This document shows positions 21,999 to 33,094 of a stretch of DNA of 64,000 bases, piece after piece. The position numbers were made by a program, and so were the translations under genes. The notes under the pieces were generated by a model that saw only the letters and a program-made list of their open reading frames with translations, had not been told where the DNA came from and did not search any database. Within the stretch, counting starts at the first letter, position 1. Every line of letters starts with the position of its first letter. This DNA comes from Delphinapterus leucas (taxonomy: Eukaryota; Chordata; Mammalia; Artiodactyla; Monodontidae), in the NCBI RefSeq assembly GCF_002288925.2, contig NW_022097996.1, positions 9,060,451 through 9,124,450 of the forward strand, read 5' to 3'.

Positions 21999-22037
<39 letters not shown>

Positions 22038-22048
22038 GCACACACACA
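21999..22048. repeat. (CA)n microsatellite
   Basis: About 25 CA units, interrupted by two CACG variants near 22032-22040. Confidence 0.97.
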
Positions 22049-22525
22049 GAGTCTTTCTGGCTTATGATATTCTGCAAATTTAGGGACTTGATATGTCCCT
22101 AAATCAGAACCCACAAGGGCTGCCCTCATTCGCTAGCCTATGGATTGGAAGCAGAGAAAGGGAACACAATGCAATCAACACCTAGTGCTGTCCTAATCCA
22201 GTGCAAGGCTTGCCGGATCCTGGATGGATGTTGCTTTGGGAATATGCCCTGCTGGGAGCCAGCCCTTGTGCTTTGTTGGGCGGCTTCCCTGGGATCTGAG
22301 ATCTGCAAGCTTCCCGAGAGTCAAAACTGTCCTGCTCAGCCTTGAGTGAGGCCCAGAAGCAAGGAGCAAACCCTAGCTCAGAGAATGTCGGGTAGTTTTT
22401 GTGGGCCGTTTCCTTCCCAGAAATGAAAAGTCAACATCAATCTTACCACGCAGTGTATTCCAATGTCTACCGTTCTTATACAAATTCAAACCCGGCTGAA
22501 TGAGATCACTTAGAGCAGAGTTTCT
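22049..22525. other. Single-copy DNA, no gene seen
   Basis: No recognisable element or supported frame. Confidence 0.5.
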
Positions 22526-22740
22526 GAGCCTCAGCCACAGTGATATTCTAAACCAGGTAATTCTTTGTGGTGGGGACTGTCCTGTGCACTGTAGGATGTT
22601 TAACAGCATCTCTGGGATCTAGTATCTACTTACTAGATGCTGGGAACAACACGCCCTGATTCGAGGCAATCAAAAATGTCTCTAGACCTTGCCAAATGGC
22701 CCCTGCGGGGCGAAATCAGCTTTGGTTGAGAACCGCAACA
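22526..22740. mobile_element. hAT-type non-autonomous DNA transposon (MER5/MER20 group)
   Basis: TTTCTGAGCCTCAGCCACAG, GGGGACTGTCCTGTGCACTG, TAGGATGTTTAACAGCATC, AAAATGTCTCTAGACCTTGC and GGTTGAGAACCGCAACAACT recall a well-known hAT MER family with short inverted ends. The exact subfamily is uncertain. Confidence 0.75.
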
Positions 22741-22828
22741 ACTTAGAGTTATATTTAGTCCCAACGTCTGCCCGGGAGTTGAAGAATTTCAGACCTAATA
22801 AAAACAAGAGAGTTCCTCTACTCCTACG

Positions 22829-23000
22829 CTTCTCAAAGTGTGGTCCCCCCACCAGCATCACCTAGAAACTTGTTAGAAGTGCAAATTATGGAGCCCCATC
22901 CCACACAGACTAAGTCAAAAACTCTGGGGTGAGGCCCAGCATTCTGTTTTAATAAGCCTTCCAGGTGATTCTGACCCAAGTGAAAGTCTGAGAACTATTG
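22829..23000. mobile_element. MER5A-type hAT element
   Basis: CTTCTCAAAGTGTGGTCCCC, GAAACTTGTTAGAAGTGCAA, TTCTGTTTTAATAAGCCTTC, CAGGTGATTCTGACCCAAG and GTCTGAGAACTATTG run in MER5A order nearly end to end. Confidence 0.87.
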
Positions 23001-23004
23001 TGCT

Positions 23005-23110
23005 ATTTCAACACTCACCTTTTACAGATAGAAAAACTAAGACCAGAGAGGTGAAGTGACTGCCCCAAAGTCACACAGCTACTGTAGATTCAGATCTTCC
23101 ACTGCCCGGA
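23005..23110 (-). mobile_element. MIR SINE fragment
   Basis: TTTTACAGATAGAAAAACTA, AGAGGTGAAGTGACTGCCCC and AAAGTCACACAGCTACTG are the reverse of the MIR core. Confidence 0.82.
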
Positions 23111-23799
23111 CTTTTACTCCATTTGAGAATTGTCTACCAATTAAGCTGAGATTGGATTTAACTGTCTTTCTGTTCATACTACCTTCCTGCTAGCAGTGGG
23201 GTATGTGGCAGTGCACGTGGTGTGAGTGTGGGTCTGTATATGTTTGTGGGTGATCTCTGTGCTTGTGTCTACATGTGTACAAGTTTGATGTGTGTGCAGA
23301 AGGCCCACAAAGGAGAGAGGCTGAGGTTCCCATCGAGTGGCCCTGCTCGGGCTCTCAGGCCCCCATCTCTGATCACAGGATCAGTAACCTGGGACAGCTT
23401 CTGGTGGCTTGTCCTGTAGTTTGAGGGCCAGTGGCAGGCATGAATTTTGTAAGGCAGATTTCGGCAGGCAGAAACTGACATGTCCCTTCTTTCATATGGG
23501 ATGACGATGAAAATTCATCTCTTGGGGCCTTCCAGAAAACACCCATGTTAATCCACAGTCAATAGATCGATGATTTTTGACTGAAATTCAAACAGCCTTT
23601 GTGATTTTTACCCACGCCCCCCACCCCGTCCCGAACTGATCAATTGCTAGAAGTAAGAACAGTTATTTTCACATCAGATGGACAGAGCCTCTGACCCCTA
23701 GTCTTGTGTGAATATTAATAGTTTAAAAATAAATGTCAGATTTGGGGCATGAGCCACCGGTTCTCCTTGCTTGGCCCTGAAATAAACCTCTCTCTGCTC
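23111..23799. other. Single-copy DNA, no gene seen
   Basis: A loose TG-rich stretch lies at 23205-23300. No exon is supported. Confidence 0.5.
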
Positions 23800-23878
23800 A
23801 AATAAATAAATAAATAAATATATGTATACATATATATGTGTATACATACACATATATATACACACATACATATATATC
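23800..23878. repeat. Compound (AAAT)n / (TATG/CATA)n simple repeat
   Basis: Five AAAT units run into alternating TATG, TACA and CACA words with long stretches of alternating purine-pyrimidine. Confidence 0.93.
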
Positions 23879-24169
23879 AGATTTTTCAAGCTCAAAAGAA
23901 GCTCTGAACTGCTGTCCAATTTAAATCTTGATTTTAGTCAAGTGTAGATGTATTGAGGTGGCTATAGAAATATTGTATTTAGGAGACAGGACATCTGGAG
24001 CTGAAATTCACAATGGAGCTTGGAGCTTGGGAAGGAACCCTGGACCCCAGACTTCAATCAACACGGTTACACGGTTACGTTCAGACAAAGAGTCTCTCTC
24101 TGACCAGCTTTAACCAGGCTTCTCTGAGCTCTCTGCTCAGCTAGGCTCAACCTCGGGCTTCTACCTCTG
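23879..24169. other. No gene or firm repeat seen
   Basis: May be the 5' continuation of the LTR-like segment that follows; the boundary cannot be set by eye. Confidence 0.4.
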
Positions 24170-24535
24170 TCCTTGCAGAGTCCAGTTTTAGCAAGAATGC
24201 TGCTAAGTCAGTTTAGAGTGAATCTTCACCCTCAATGTCTGATCAAATTTCCCCGTCCCCACCAACGCCCCCCTGAGTGGCATCAGCTCACCCTGGCCTG
24301 CCTTCAGCAAGAATCCTGTTGGGTCAGTTTAGCAAGAATGCAGCTCTTCCCGATGTTTCCTCTTAGTAATTTCCCATCCACGGACCCTTACCCTGCTCCT
24401 TGGCTAGAAATCTCCACTTTTCCTTCTTGTTTTCAGAGGTGGGCCCCATCTCTCTATCCTACTGTAAAACCCCACTCTGGTAGTACCTCTGAACAAAGCC
24501 TTTCTTACCATCTCTAACAAGTGTCATGAGTAATT
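24170..24535 (+). mobile_element. Candidate LTR segment with internal direct repeats
   Basis: The 3' part (GTAGTACCTCTGAACAAAGC, CTTACCATCTCTAACAAGTG, TCATGAGTAATTCTCC) resembles the R/U5 end of an old retroviral LTR. A 29-base unit occurs at 24188-24216 and 24304-24332 (24 of 29 identical) and its start again at 24331-24345. No internal retroviral coding sequence is present. The family is not identified. Confidence 0.4.
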
Positions 24536-25254
24536 CTCCTTTAACTGTTCACACGTCAGCCAGGATTTATCCATTGTGAAAGTTGAAACAGACTCTTCCT
24601 TGACAGATACCTGGGATGAGGGAGGGCTGGTCCTTGGACTTGGGTTCGGGCAGCAGCTGTGAAAAGCTCAGCTGCAGAGGCAAGATGAGGCCGTGCTTCC
24701 CTACCCAGGACTCAAGACTTCTCTGAGCTCCTAGAAATGGGAAGATTCCATTCCCAGGAAAGGATTACTCAATAGATCTGCAGGGAGAGGCCCCAGATGA
24801 AATTACCTTTGGACAATACGAAATTGCCTTCTTATAATCAAAAATGGTAGAATGCTGGCAAGCTCCCAGGGTTCAATGTCATAGCATTCATGAGTCTCTT
24901 AAGAGCTGTCGTGTGAATGCCCACTGTGTCCACAAGGACTTAAGGCACAACAGGGGAGAGGGGAGGGAAAGGACACAGGCGGCTTCAAAGAGTTTACAAT
25001 CAAATTCAATATGCAGAAAATTAAAAATTTGCTCTTGTCTTATTCCTGAGTCCGAAAACTCAGAATCTAGCTCTATACTTCTCCTATAGTTGCTTGTCTT
25101 TATGGGGAAGTTTCCTTAACACCGGAAGTTATACCTTGACTTAAAAAAAAGAAGAAAACTGTGGTCTCTGGTGATAATCTGCACTTATTAAGTATGGTTG
25201 TTTACTTTAAAATCATTTTTGTTTCTTGCAGGTGAAAGCCAGCTATAAGAAAAA
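24536..25254. other. Single-copy DNA, no gene seen
   Basis: No recognisable element or supported frame. Confidence 0.5.
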
Positions 25255-25535
25255 CAATGTTGGAAGGGATAAATTAGGAATTGGGGATTAACAGATACAT
25301 GCCACTATATGTAAAATAGATAAGCAAGATAATAGGTAACAAGGACCAACGGTATAGCACAGGGAACTATATTCAATTTTTCATAATAACTTGTAAAGGA
25401 AAAAACCTGAAAATGAATAGATATATTTATATGTATAACTGAATCACTTTGCTGTACACCTGAAACACTGTAAATCAACTATACTTCGATTTTTAAAAAT
25501 ACAAATGAAAAATAAAAAAGGAAAGAAAAAAAACA
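25255..25535 (+). mobile_element. L1 3' end
   Basis: GGGGATTAACAGATACATGC, TATAGCACAGGGAACTATAT, TAACTGAATCACTTTGCTGT and ATCAACTATACTTCGATTTT followed by an A-rich tail. 5'-truncated. Confidence 0.93.
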
Positions 25536-25892
25536 ACATTCTGTGGACCATCCAATGAAAGGCTGACAAAACTTGCTTCCTGCAAAAGGAATGGGCCTCT
25601 TGCAGGACTAGGCAGAAATCAGTGGGCAGAGATCTGGAACAGAGCACCTTGGATTGCATCTGTGAGCTGGTGGGCGTCCACAAGCTGTTTGCTACCGGTT
25701 CATGGCAAGTCAGTACAGAAATTGCAAGTAATCATTTAAAAACACTTATAGCAATTTGACATAGTAATCTTATTTCTGTTGACTCTAATAATAAAAAATT
25801 GGAGTTTGAATTTTCATGTTTGGGTTTTTTATTCCATTTTTCCAGTTATTCAATGTTATTATATTTTACAAAATTATCAGTCCACAATGGAT
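25536..25892. other. No gene or firm repeat seen
   Basis: Short AT-rich stretch between an L1 tail and a SINE. Confidence 0.45.
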
Positions 25893-26255
25893 TGGAATTT
25901 TTTTTTATAAATTTATTTATTTTTGGCTGTGTTGAGTCTTCGTTGCTGCGAGCAGGCTTTCTCTAGTTGTGGCGAGCAGGGGCTACTCTTTGTTGTGGTG
26001 CGTGGGACTTATTGCAGTGGCTTCTCTTGTTGCGGAGCACGGGCTCTAGGCGTGTGGGCTTCAGTAGTTGTGGCACACGGGCTCTGTAGTTGTGGCTCGC
26101 GGGCTCTAGAGCACAGGCTCAGTACTTGTGACGCATGGGCTTAGTTGCTTGGCCGCATGTGGGAATCTTCCCGGACCAGGGCTCGAACACATATCCCCTG
26201 CACTGGCAGACGGATTCTTAACCCCTGCGCCACCAGGGAAGTCCTGGAATTTTTT
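25893..26255 (-). mobile_element. Full-length CHR-type SINE with 11-bp TSD
   Basis: TGGAATTTTTT flanks the element at 25893-25903 and 26245-26255. Inside, the minus-strand A-tail, the GTTGTGGCACACGGGCTCT-type modules and the terminal CGCCACCAGGGAAGTCC are all present, making this one of the long-form copies (about 340 bp). Confidence 0.95.
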
Positions 26256-26379
26256 AAAGTCCTTTACCACAGATGACTGAGAAGCACTGATGTACAGGAA
26301 GGTAGACATCAGCTTAATGTAAACAAATAATGACATTCTCATCATATTTATTATCTAACAGGTCCTGTTATAAAGGCTT

Positions 26380-26545
26380 GCAACATAAATGTATTTACTT
26401 CTCACGACCCTTTAAGGCAGAAACTATTACTCCTCTGATCTCACAGATAAGGAAACCAAGGCAGAGAGAAGATAACTCACTTTCCCAGTGTTGCGCAAGT
26501 GAGATGAGAATGCAGGAAGTTTGGCTCCTGAGTCTGTGCTAGTGA
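26380..26545 (-). mobile_element. MIR SINE
   Basis: CCTTTAAGGCAGAAACTATT, TCACAGATAAGGAAACCAAG and AGTTTGGCTCCTGAGTCTG are the reverse of MIR in correct order. Confidence 0.82.
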
Positions 26546-27524
26546 CCTCTGTCTTGAGACTCTATAATAAAAAGAGCTTGACTCACATGTAAGTGGTAAC
26601 ATATAAAGAAATTCAAGAAATGGTTAACACCAAAACTCCAGAAGGAAGACCCCTCTGGGAGGAAGGAAGGCAGGGAATTCATTGGAGAGGGGCACAGGCC
26701 AAGCTTTCGGGGTCTGATCATGTTTTATGCCTTAACCTGGAAAGGGATATATGCAAGTGTCCATTCTACTATTATTCTTCAACAGTACACAACACATTTT
26801 ATACACTTTTATGTGTATGATACATTTCACGGTTTGAATTTATATATATATATATGTATGTACGTATTTTTTTTTAAAGCCTAACTAGAGTTGTCAACCA
26901 ATGGTACCCACAGGCTCTGGAGAGGGTGAGCGCCCCCTAATGGAGCAGACAAGTACAGCCATTCCCCTCCAGCAGGCACAGGGCAGGTGGGAGGTCAGGA
27001 AAGGATCCAGGGTTTCCTTCCATTGCTCCGAGTCTAAGATTCTTCCTTAAGTCACATTCTAGAACTCACAGAAAGGAAGAAGCTCACATTACCTGAGAAT
27101 TTGAACCAACATCTTTATAAAGCGATGCAGAATTAACATTTAAGGCTGACGGAAATGCCACACTTGAAAAAAACATACAAGAGCACAATTTACAGTGATA
27201 GAGGTATTGAGGAACTTCTTGATATATTCCAAGAGCTTTCACTCATTGTATGTCATTTATACATTAATACCGATGTGAGTGAGATGGGGGGGGGGGCCCA
27301 CTTCAGCAAACAGGTGAAGCTACTTGTCTTATAAGAGACTGAGATGAAATGTGTTTGCATTACACAAGAACTCTTCTTGCTGTGTAGAGGGCTTAATGTT
27401 GCTAAGGAAAGTCTGGGCTTGCAAGGTTTGAACCATTTGGGGTATCCTGCCAACAGTCACATGAGACAAAGACAGGGATGCCTACTCATCAAGAGAGCCG
27501 GGTTGGTGTGCCAAGCAATTCAAC
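26546..27524. other. Single-copy DNA, no gene seen
   Basis: Contains a short (TA)n run at about 26842-26855 and a G11 homopolymer at 27286-27296. No exon is supported. Confidence 0.5.
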
Positions 27525-27690
27525 AAGCACGGGACTGACGATTCCCGGCTCTCACACCAAACCAACTGAATCAGCATTTTGTGGGAGTAGAGCCCAGAAT
27601 TCTGCATTTCCACAAATCACCTCCCCCACCCCATGACTCTGAGATATTCCCAGGACCATTTAAGATACACCAGGTGAATTAAGAGCAAAT
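27525..27690. mobile_element. Decayed hAT (MER5/MER20-like) fragment
   Basis: CCAACTGAATCAGCATTTTG, GTAGAGCCCAGAATTCTGCA and TTTCCACAAATCACC follow the central part of this family. Ends are lost. Confidence 0.6.
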
Positions 27691-27711
27691 GTTTTATAAA
27701 CATAAAATCCA

Positions 27712-27905
27712 GGCTGAATCTTCTTTCTGCCACTCACTAGTTGTATGGCCTCGGGGTCCTTTAACTTCAATGAGCCTCAATAATCCCATCTGTAAAACGG
27801 ATGATAATATTACTTACCTCTCAGAGTGACTGGGAAGATTTAATTAGAGGGTGTATACAAAGTACTTGGCATATAATAAATGCTCAAAAATTTTAGCTGT
27901 ATTTA
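27712..27905 (+). mobile_element. MIR SINE
   Basis: GCCACTCACTAGTTGTATGG, CCCATCTGTAAAACGGATGA and AGTACTTGGCATATAATAAA in MIR order. Confidence 0.88.
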
Positions 27906-29104
27906 TTTACTATCATTTATGCATATCCATAATATACAAGGCAATGTGAGGAAGGGGTAGAGAGAAGAATGCAAAAAAAGAACAAAATAGCCCCCTACCT
28001 TCAAGGAACTTATATCTAGCGAGATTACATTTAAAGTTTCCCTATAAATTTACCAGGAAAAAAAAATTCTCAACTTGCTTTCTGGGATTATCAAGGTGTT
28101 ACCAGCCTGAGTCAAAACCACTTTAAAACCCTTGATCTTATTCAGGAGTCACCTTTATAAGTCACAGGCGGGAACTCTTCCAGGAATATGTATGAGCCTA
28201 AAAGCTAACCCTCCTTGGAACCAGACTAGGCACTAGGAGTGACTTTAAACTACCAATTGTTGACCAAGAGTTTACCAGCCTATGTCCTCTCCCTCACACT
28301 GAGCCTTTGTACCAATGGGTTTGATGCTGGAAAGCATTACAGCCTTAGGAAACATGCAAGAGCGCTCTCCACCGCTGTTTATGGATCTCCTTCAAACGCC
28401 CCTTTATGGGATGGTAGCTCCCAGGACCCTGTTGACCTATATATGCCAACTGAGGAGAGCAGGGGGGTAAAGGGGACCTTCCCAGACCTGACGCCATTAA
28501 AATCCATCCCCTCTGAAGAGAAACCAGACCCCCTATGAAAGCACCTCTGATTCTGCAAGGTTCCACGGTAATGTTTTATAAGCACTATTGTCAATTCTCT
28601 GCCAAGAGAGGAATACCATTAGCAGCTACTTTTCAAAATTATAGCTAATTCCAAAATCATATCTGGGGTCTCTAAGACTGCAAAATGCTTCAGAGAAATC
28701 ACCCCATCCAAACTGAGCCAGGAAAAGCTTAAAAGCTGTACCCCTGCCCTCACCTGAACTCCTCCCTTACCTGTGTCCATTCGAGAGATAAGCAGTGAAC
28801 ACCTCCAGAGGTGATGTAAAACAACCCGAAGCTGATTTCCCTTCTTTCTGATTCAAACCCAGTTAGAGTTGATAAGAAAGGGTTTTAATTCAAAAGGCCT
28901 CTTAGTAAAATTATAGACTGCATAACTAAGTGAGAGCTACTGAATAAGTTGAAATAAGAACTTTATCACTTTTGCTAATTATGTCAAGAAGAAATTTAAA
29001 TCAAGAGTTTCTCAGGAGGAACAATGGTTGGATAATCCATCAGATAAGTGATAACTCCTTATCAAGAAAAGAGTTATGATGCTTAACTTGGTACAGTGAT
29101 TTCA
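27906..29104. other. Mostly single-copy DNA, no gene seen
   Basis: 27925-28030 shows the ancient repeat theme ending CCTTCAAGGAACTTATATCT. The frame at 28239-28538 (99 residues) has no recognisable similarity and is not accepted as a gene. Confidence 0.5.
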
Positions 29105-29262
29105 GTGGTAGTTCTTTAAAATATTGATGCCAGACTCTACCTCCAGGCCAATTCAGACCAATGAAATCAGAATTCCTGGGGGCCGGACCAAGGCATCAGT
29201 ATTTTTTGAAAGATTCCCAAGTGGTTCCAATGGGCAGCCTGGGTTGAGACCTACTGCCTTAG
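29105..29262. mobile_element. hAT-type (MER-like) element
   Basis: CAGTGGTAGTTCTTTAAAAT at one end and GCAGCCTGGGTTGAGACCTA at the other are diverged inverted ends, with GAAATCAGAATTCCTGGGGG in the centre. Confidence 0.7.
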
Positions 29263-29576
29263 TTAACAGAGCTCAGTTACCTGAGGTAAATGCTGCTTTT
29301 AAAGCAGTTTGACTTTTTCCCTTGAGCGCCAGACAAATCATGTTCATTAATTAGCATTTTCCAAACAACAGCAATGAATTAACTGCTGCTAATGTTCAGA
29401 CCATGGAATTAGACATGACTCCTAGGCATCAGATTCATCTCCCCCAGACAGAAGGTTGAACAAGGATTTCCGAGAATGAGTGCTTGGCAGACAAGAATCA
29501 GAGACAGGTTGACCTTGACTGAGCAAGTACCATGCAGGGAACAAGAAGACAAACCTACGAGCTCATTTCTATACAT
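29263..29576. other. Repeat-free candidate conserved non-coding block
   Basis: 29285-29420 carries TAATTA at 29348-29353 and further ATTA cores (CATTAATTAGC, GAATTAACTG, GCTAATGTT). No frame of note. Confidence 0.45.
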
Positions 29577-30068
29577 CCACTCAAATATTTATTAAGTGTG
29601 CCAAGCACTGTGCTAGGGTATGGAGAGTCTGAGATTAAGGGAATATAACTGACACTCCCACAGGAACTGACAGTCTAATGGGGAGAAAGAAACATAGACA
29701 AAACTTTCCAGGCATGCAATATGTAGTTGAAGTACACAACAGGTACTCGGGGAACACTGAGGTAGCACAGAGACCTCGAGATGACAAATGAGGATTCCTG
29801 GAGCTAGTAACTGAGATGAATCTAGAAGGGTGGGTGGAAGTCTGCTAGGTCAGTGGGGTCTGTAACCTGTGCCAAAGTGAGGAGGAACTTGACTAGTTCT
29901 GGAAACAACACAAGTGACAGATAAAGCTGGAAAGACAGGCAAGGAGCTGAAGATAAAGACGCTTGTATGCCATCTGAGGATTTGGGATTTAACCTTGGAA
30001 GTGATAGGGGTTATTGATGGATTTCAAGTAGGAAAGTGACGTGATCAGGTTCACATTCAGAATGTTCA
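29577..30068 (+). mobile_element. Ancient eutherian interspersed repeat, family unassigned
   Basis: AATATTTATTAAGTGTGCCA, AGCACTGTGCTAGGGTATG, ACTGACAGTCTAATGGGG and later TTTGGGATTTAACCTTGG, GTAGGAAAGTGACGTGATCA and TTCACTCTAGCAGC recur in many mammalian loci in this order. I recognise the theme but cannot name the family with certainty. Confidence 0.5.
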
Positions 30069-30071
30069 CTC

Positions 30072-30415
30072 TAGCAGCCTTGCCACTCAAAGCGTGGTCC
30101 ACAAACTGGCATCATCAAGATCACATGGGAGCTTGTTAGAAAGAAAAAAACAAAACAAAACAAAACACCCCACAAATCTCAATTCCCATCCCAAATGTAC
30201 TAAATCAGAATCTGTTTGGTTTTTTTCATTTTTTTTTTTTTTGGCCAAGCCACCGGCATGCTGGATCTTAGTTCCCCGACCAGGGATCTAACCCGTGCCC
30301 CTTACAGTAGAAGTGCAGAGTCTTAACCACTGGACTGCCAGGGAAGTCCCAGAATCTGCATTTTAACAACGTCCCCAGGTGATTCATATGCACATTAAAG
30401 TTTGAGATGCACAGT
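30072..30415. mobile_element. MER5A-type hAT element split by a SINE
   Basis: The left part (CACTCAAAGCGTGGTCCAC, GGGAGCTTGTTAGAAAG, TACTAAATCAGAATCTG) and right part (AGAATCTGCATTTTAACAAC, CCAGGTGATTCATATGCAC) join across a SINE at 30215-30349. An A/C-rich patch near 30145-30172 sits inside the left part. Confidence 0.85.
30206..30358 (-). mobile_element. Short tRNA-derived SINE with 9-bp TSD
   Basis: CAGAATCTG at 30206-30214 and 30350-30358 bounds a T-rich tail, then GGCCAAGCCACCGGCATGC and the terminal CTGCCAGGGAAGTCC. It interrupts a MER5A element, so it is younger. Confidence 0.92.
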
Positions 30416-33066
30416 TAAAAAGGAGAAATTTCCATGAAAAAGAGAGACAAAACTTTATGAAGACCAGTTAGGAGGCTATGGCAACGACTTGTTAAACCAT
30501 CCTTTGAAACAGCTCTTTAACAAACACCTCTGGATAGACCCTCATCCAAAACATCCAGCTGATAAGTGAAACACTCAAGCAACACTTGTATAGACAAGCT
30601 GAGTTTTTTTCTTCAAACTACCTTCATTTCCCACCAGATTAGCCAGAATGCTATAGACACAACCATAGCATGAGAACCACAGGTCATGTGCACTGGAATA
30701 TGCAGTGGTATCTATTGTGGAATTTCAGGGAAAGTTTCAGCAGAAGAGGGAGGAAAAGTTCCTTTCTCTAGTTTTGCTAGTGGATATAGGCAATGAGACC
30801 ATAGACTTTCTCTCTCAAACGCCATATGTGGGGTGAACACTACCTTGGTAGTAGGGAATCGGAGACCCAGACTAAAATCAATTGTGAACTTTAAAATTGC
30901 TGATTGGCTATGCTGAGAGATACATAAACAGAGACAGAGATAGACAGACAGAGATAGAGAATCTGAAAAGAGAGATGGGAGAGGCTGTGTGTCTTGGGGG
31001 GGTCTGGTGGAGGTAATTTCCTCTGTTTGATCATGGCCAACAGTGACAATGGGACTTAGCTGGGGCTCCCCCAAGGCACTCTTTTTCATCAGAAAATAGC
31101 CTTCCCACAGAAGTGAATCTTGAAGACTTTGAAAAAAGAAGTGTGATCTACTAGGTAAGAAGTAGGGGGTTTAAAAGGACAAAGAAGCAATTAGTCTATA
31201 AGTAAGCAGAACTGTACCTCATCTTTAACGATCAGTGTGTTATTGAACAAGGTGTACAATTGAACTGGGGTTAAATTAAACCTATTTTAAGCCCATTCTG
31301 GGAATTTGCTATCTAAAGGAATCCTTTGTAAAGTGGATAATCACCCACTAATGAAGCTTTTGTTCAATCTGGAGTTCCACAAAAGGTGAAGTTCCCAAAC
31401 AGACTGTGACTGGAAGATCACCCCACAGATATCTGGTGGAGTACAATTTCTCTGGGTGCCAGAGAAATGAGCTCTGTAAAGAAAGCCCAGTGGTTAGGCA
31501 ACCCACCCTTGAAAGGAAATAGAGTGCTGCCTTTGAGGAAAGTGGATCTGTAGAAAGATATAATAACACATAACTTGGTGACTACAAGAGAATCTAAGAC
31601 CCAAGGGTCAAGTGAAGCAAGTGGAAGACTGATAAGGAGAGAGTAGATGGATTAGTAGACAGCACCTTGGAGACAGACAGAAAAAAGGGTGAGTGAGCAC
31701 CAAAAGTCTGGAGAGTGTACCTAAATCACAATGAAATCCTTCTTTTTTCATCTGAAGATTTGTAGTGCTGGTATCCAGAATGTTTCAAAATTCTGTTAAT
31801 TCAATTACCTGAGGGGCATCTGTGAACTCTTAACTAGGTAGAGAGACATTCTGGTTGGGAACAATGTAATAGACAAGCAATTTAGTGTTAACCAAGTGAC
31901 CTTGCATATCCTGACTCTAAGTGCCAAAAGGAGCTGTTCTTCTGGGCTGGACTTCTTGGAACGCCTTCACAGAAAAGATGGAACTTGAATGGGAAATTGA
32001 AAGATGGGCAAAGTTTGGTGATTTGGAAAGGGAGGTAAAAAAGGGAAACAAAATTAAATCCAGATGTATAGCTATTTAAGACTCTCTCTTTAAGTTACCA
32101 AGCATAAGTCATGGACGCCCAAATAAAAAGATACATCCATTTATAAGCATGGTATGGGGCTCCAAGAAAGAGCCCAGGGTGAGGAGATAAGGACCAAGCA
32201 TATTCCTTTTCCCAAAAGCCATCTAAGATCATCCTCAGAACCTCACACTTTCTATAAAGTAGAATGTCCCCTTCCTACAGGGCAAGGCTGAATGAGAAGG
32301 CGGTTGGGAGATACAGAAGCACCAGTCCAATGAATCAAAAGAGAGTTCAGGGGATGAAAAAGAAATACAAGAGATGGGCCAGTGAAAGGGTCAGAAAGGG
32401 GTTAAGTAGAGTCAAAAGAAGTCCCATTAGATTTCAACCAAGATCAGTACAAGCTATTTCTCAAAAGCTTCTAAGAATTCACATAACTTAGCAACTGACC
32501 TGTTTGTTTTTGTTTTGTTTTTATCCAAGTCAGTTTCTCTGTAGTTATTATCAGGAAAAAAAAAATCCTTAGGACTGTGCATTTACTGAGGGATGAGAAG
32601 TAAGGGGGGAAAAATATGTACTGCGTCCTGTTTGGCAAGGTTGTGACAAGATGGGACAGGAAAAAGATGAGCAAAGGCTCCAATCTTTGGGGTCCTGAAA
32701 AGAAAAATCAGAGCCTGAAGGCCATCCGTGGCATCCATATGTGCTTTCAGGAGAGTGTGCCCCAGAAAGCCCCTGGTGGGACAGTTCCTTGAGATACTTC
32801 AGAATTTTATTCATCACCTACCTGAAAATCAGAATGAAACCACGGGATCAGTCTTCCTAGACCCCCTGTGGTATCCCACATTGAACCAAACGGGCTGGAA
32901 AATAAGTTGGGCTCTCTCACACTTGACCTGGGGCCCCACGAGAACCCTTAGCCCTCCGTCCCCACCAGATTCCTGTTCTCTCTTCTTAGTGAAGAATATT
33001 TGGAAATGCCATGGGCAGTGAATTCTCCCAGTTGTCAGGGACGAATCACTGGAATGGTAGAGAGAA
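30416..33066. other. Long single-copy stretch, no gene seen
   Basis: About 2.6 kb without a confident repeat. Frames of up to 125 residues (minus, 30712-31089) give no known protein. 31960-32045 and 32280-32420 may be very decayed pieces of the same unassigned ancient repeat seen at 29577-30068. Confidence 0.5.
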
Positions 33067-33094
33067 ACACACACACACACACACACACACACAC
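33067..33094. repeat. (AC)n microsatellite
   Basis: Fourteen uninterrupted AC units. Confidence 0.97.

Noticed and set aside
23800..23878. Regularly spaced short repeats suggesting an array
   Set aside because: It is a compound microsatellite with no spacers; CRISPR arrays are not expected in vertebrate DNA.
28239..28538. 99-residue plus-strand frame in single-copy DNA
   Set aside because: No recognisable domain and no splice or start context. Two overlapping minus-strand frames are equally open.
30712..31089. 125-residue minus-strand frame with a Leu/Ser/Cys-rich stretch resembling a membrane segment
   Set aside because: The stretch is translated from GAGACAGAGATAGA-type simple sequence; no homology is recognised.
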